NCBI GenBank assembly: GCA_963210315.1
Contig: OY723321.1
Coordinates: 976,271 to 1,040,270, forward strand
Length of the DNA: 64,000 nt
Reading direction: 5' to 3'
Source of the DNA: Rhynchopus euleeides
Taxonomy: Eukaryota; Euglenozoa; Diplonemea; Diplonemida; Diplonemidae
Positions 62,395-64,000 of this stretch are shown piece after piece. The notes under the pieces were generated by a model. That model ran no database searches and was not told where the DNA came from. It was given only the letters and a program-made list of their open reading frames with translations. Numbering within the stretch: position 1 is the stretch's first letter; every line of letters starts with the position of its first letter. The position numbers were made by a program, and so were the translations under genes.

Positions 62395-64000
62395 GGATAG
62401 GTGGCGCTTTTCTCAGATCATGGACACCCGACATGCACACATAGTGTAAGGTGTTGCACGGTTCAACAAACCGACATTACACATGCAGTGTCATAGCGGT
62501 GGCCAGTTCCAATTCTACGTCGATGCCGATGTCTGTGACGCAAGATGTTGCGCTGCAATCGTCTGCCTCACTCTGAGTCAAACGCAGCAGGGTGCGGATG
62601 TGACGTTGTCAGTTTCGTTCCTCACAACATCACGAATCACTGAACAGGCAAAAAAATCCACGCGTGGGGTGGCCGGAGATTGGGGCTGGGGTGTGCGGGC
62701 GGTTTCCAGGAACCGCCGCCATTCCTGCCGTTGCCGCATCGGTTGCGCTTTATGTAATTTCAGATTCGTTATTGTTACTGTCTCCTGACCCTGCTGAAAA
62801 CGCTTCTCTATTCCCTGTCTGACGGCAAGATGGGGGTGGTGCCAGTGAGAGAGCATGCCACCCGTCCTCCTGGGGATGGGTTTGCGGTTGTCAAGTGCGA
62901 ATGGCCTCACGATCAACCTCCGACCTCTGCCGACAGCATCGCACTGGCATTGGTGATGTTACAACTTTACAAAATATGTAGAGGTAAGTGGGGGAGTTGC
63001 TGATTAGGGTCTCCGAACTGCAATCACATGCGAGTGAGAGATGTGTGTACGAGATCCCAGATCTGAATGGAATTTGGGGATCTGCTTTTTATGTCAACAA
63101 ATATGTACCCGTAGCCTGGTCGTCTTGTACGGCGAACCAAGTCTGCTGTCCTCCCCCCCCGTCGATACAACAATTAGAGCAAAAAGAACCCATTGAAAGA
63201 AGTCCTCGAAGAACACAGAAACGAAACACCCCATCCCCCATTTAAAATAGAGAGCTTCTCGTGGCGATAAAACACATACCGCTTTTCTGGCACGCTCGCT
63301 CCAAGGCCCAGTCCGTGTGCCCGGAAGACCCTCCCACCACGCCCTCGCCCTGCCGGGGGAGGTGGGTGGAGAGGGAGCATGCGTCGGTGTTGCCAAAAAC
63401 GCAAGTTTTGCAATGTCCGCGTGAAGTGCTGGGGGCTGCCCGATTTTTTTTGTCAGCAACCTTGCCAACTGATCCGGGGTGGTGTGTGGGGAACGGCAAC
63501 GTGCTATACCCTTCCGTACCCCTTATTCAGCAGGGAATAATGACATGATGACACCGGTGGTCAGAGTGGGTTTTTTGTCAACACAGTCGATTGGTATGCA
63601 GGTAATGCTGCAAACCCTGATCTCGCTGTCACATGGCGGGTCCATTCATGGCCGCAACAGGTTTGTAGGCTACATACCACATTCTCCAAGTGTAAGGTTC
63701 CTCGAATTCCCCTTTTGTTGTCCGCACTGATGGTCTGTTCTCCCTGTGTCTTTCTCCCTTGTATTTGCCTGCTAGACACAGGAAAATCGAATCACACATG
63801 GATGCTATTTGAGAAACCCCCGTTTTCAGGTTCCGGAGTGCCGCTGCGCATTTCGAAGAACGCCTAACATGATGCCATTCAAAGCACCCCTTCTCTTCTG
63901 TTGCCAGGACCACCACTGGGCCCAACGGGCCCGGCTGATATTCTTTGTACAAACTCTTCTTTTGCCAGGGGCAGAACAGAAGCCTATCCGCCCTTTTCCC
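62395..64000. other. Intergenic region to window end
   Basis: More balanced composition than the rest of the window, few homopolymers. A 112-codon frame on the - strand (62578-62916) and several short frames are present, but none is recognisable. Confidence 0.4.

Noticed and set aside
62578..62916. 112-codon - strand frame near the window end
   Set aside because: No family resemblance, no splice or context support.

Overview
This window is nuclear DNA of a eukaryote, most likely a unicellular protist. It carries an APC/C subunit, a UFD4/TRIP12-type HECT ubiquitin ligase, a large ARF-GEF, an FG nucleoporin, a CLU-family protein and a DGAT2 acyltransferase. Six of the genes contain short spliceosomal introns, 15 in all, with a near-uniform GTATG (13) or GTGTG (2) donor and a C-rich stretch before the acceptor. 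No lineage can be named from the sequence alone. There are no bacterial-type operons, rRNA genes or recognisable tRNA genes.

Layout. 1-18 kb holds two nearly identical PhoD-type phosphatase genes (the first cut by the window edge). Around and beyond them lies a repeat-rich accessory zone: a 1.53-kb terminal-inverted-repeat element, a second 1.0-kb inverted-repeat element, dispersed ~300-bp and ~190-bp repeats, and degraded coding remnants. 18-35 kb is the gene-rich core: CDC27/APC3, a membrane-anchored FG nucleoporin, a low-complexity hypothetical protein and the HECT ligase. 35-38 kb is a palindrome-rich intergenic block. 38-44.5 kb is the Sec7 ARF-GEF. 44.5-48.4 kb has a long CT microsatellite and a second copy of the 1.53-kb element, itself interrupted by a 364-bp element flanked by TA. 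48.7-54 kb has the CLU-like gene and DGAT2. 54-64 kb is mostly non-coding; it contains a 2.5-kb array of about 81 copies of a 31-bp unit and one small two-exon gene.

All ten genes lie on the + strand. The genes are not a pathway. They are cell-cycle, ubiquitin, nuclear pore, Golgi-trafficking, mitochondrial-biogenesis and lipid-synthesis housekeeping functions, plus a likely secreted phosphatase pair. The strongest unusual signals are the 31-bp array (no stops in any + frame, each unit able to fold as a hairpin), the new TIR element family with a nested insertion, the transmembrane FG nucleoporin, the CLU protein lacking a TPR tail, the 3'-skewed introns and the homogenised PhoD pair.
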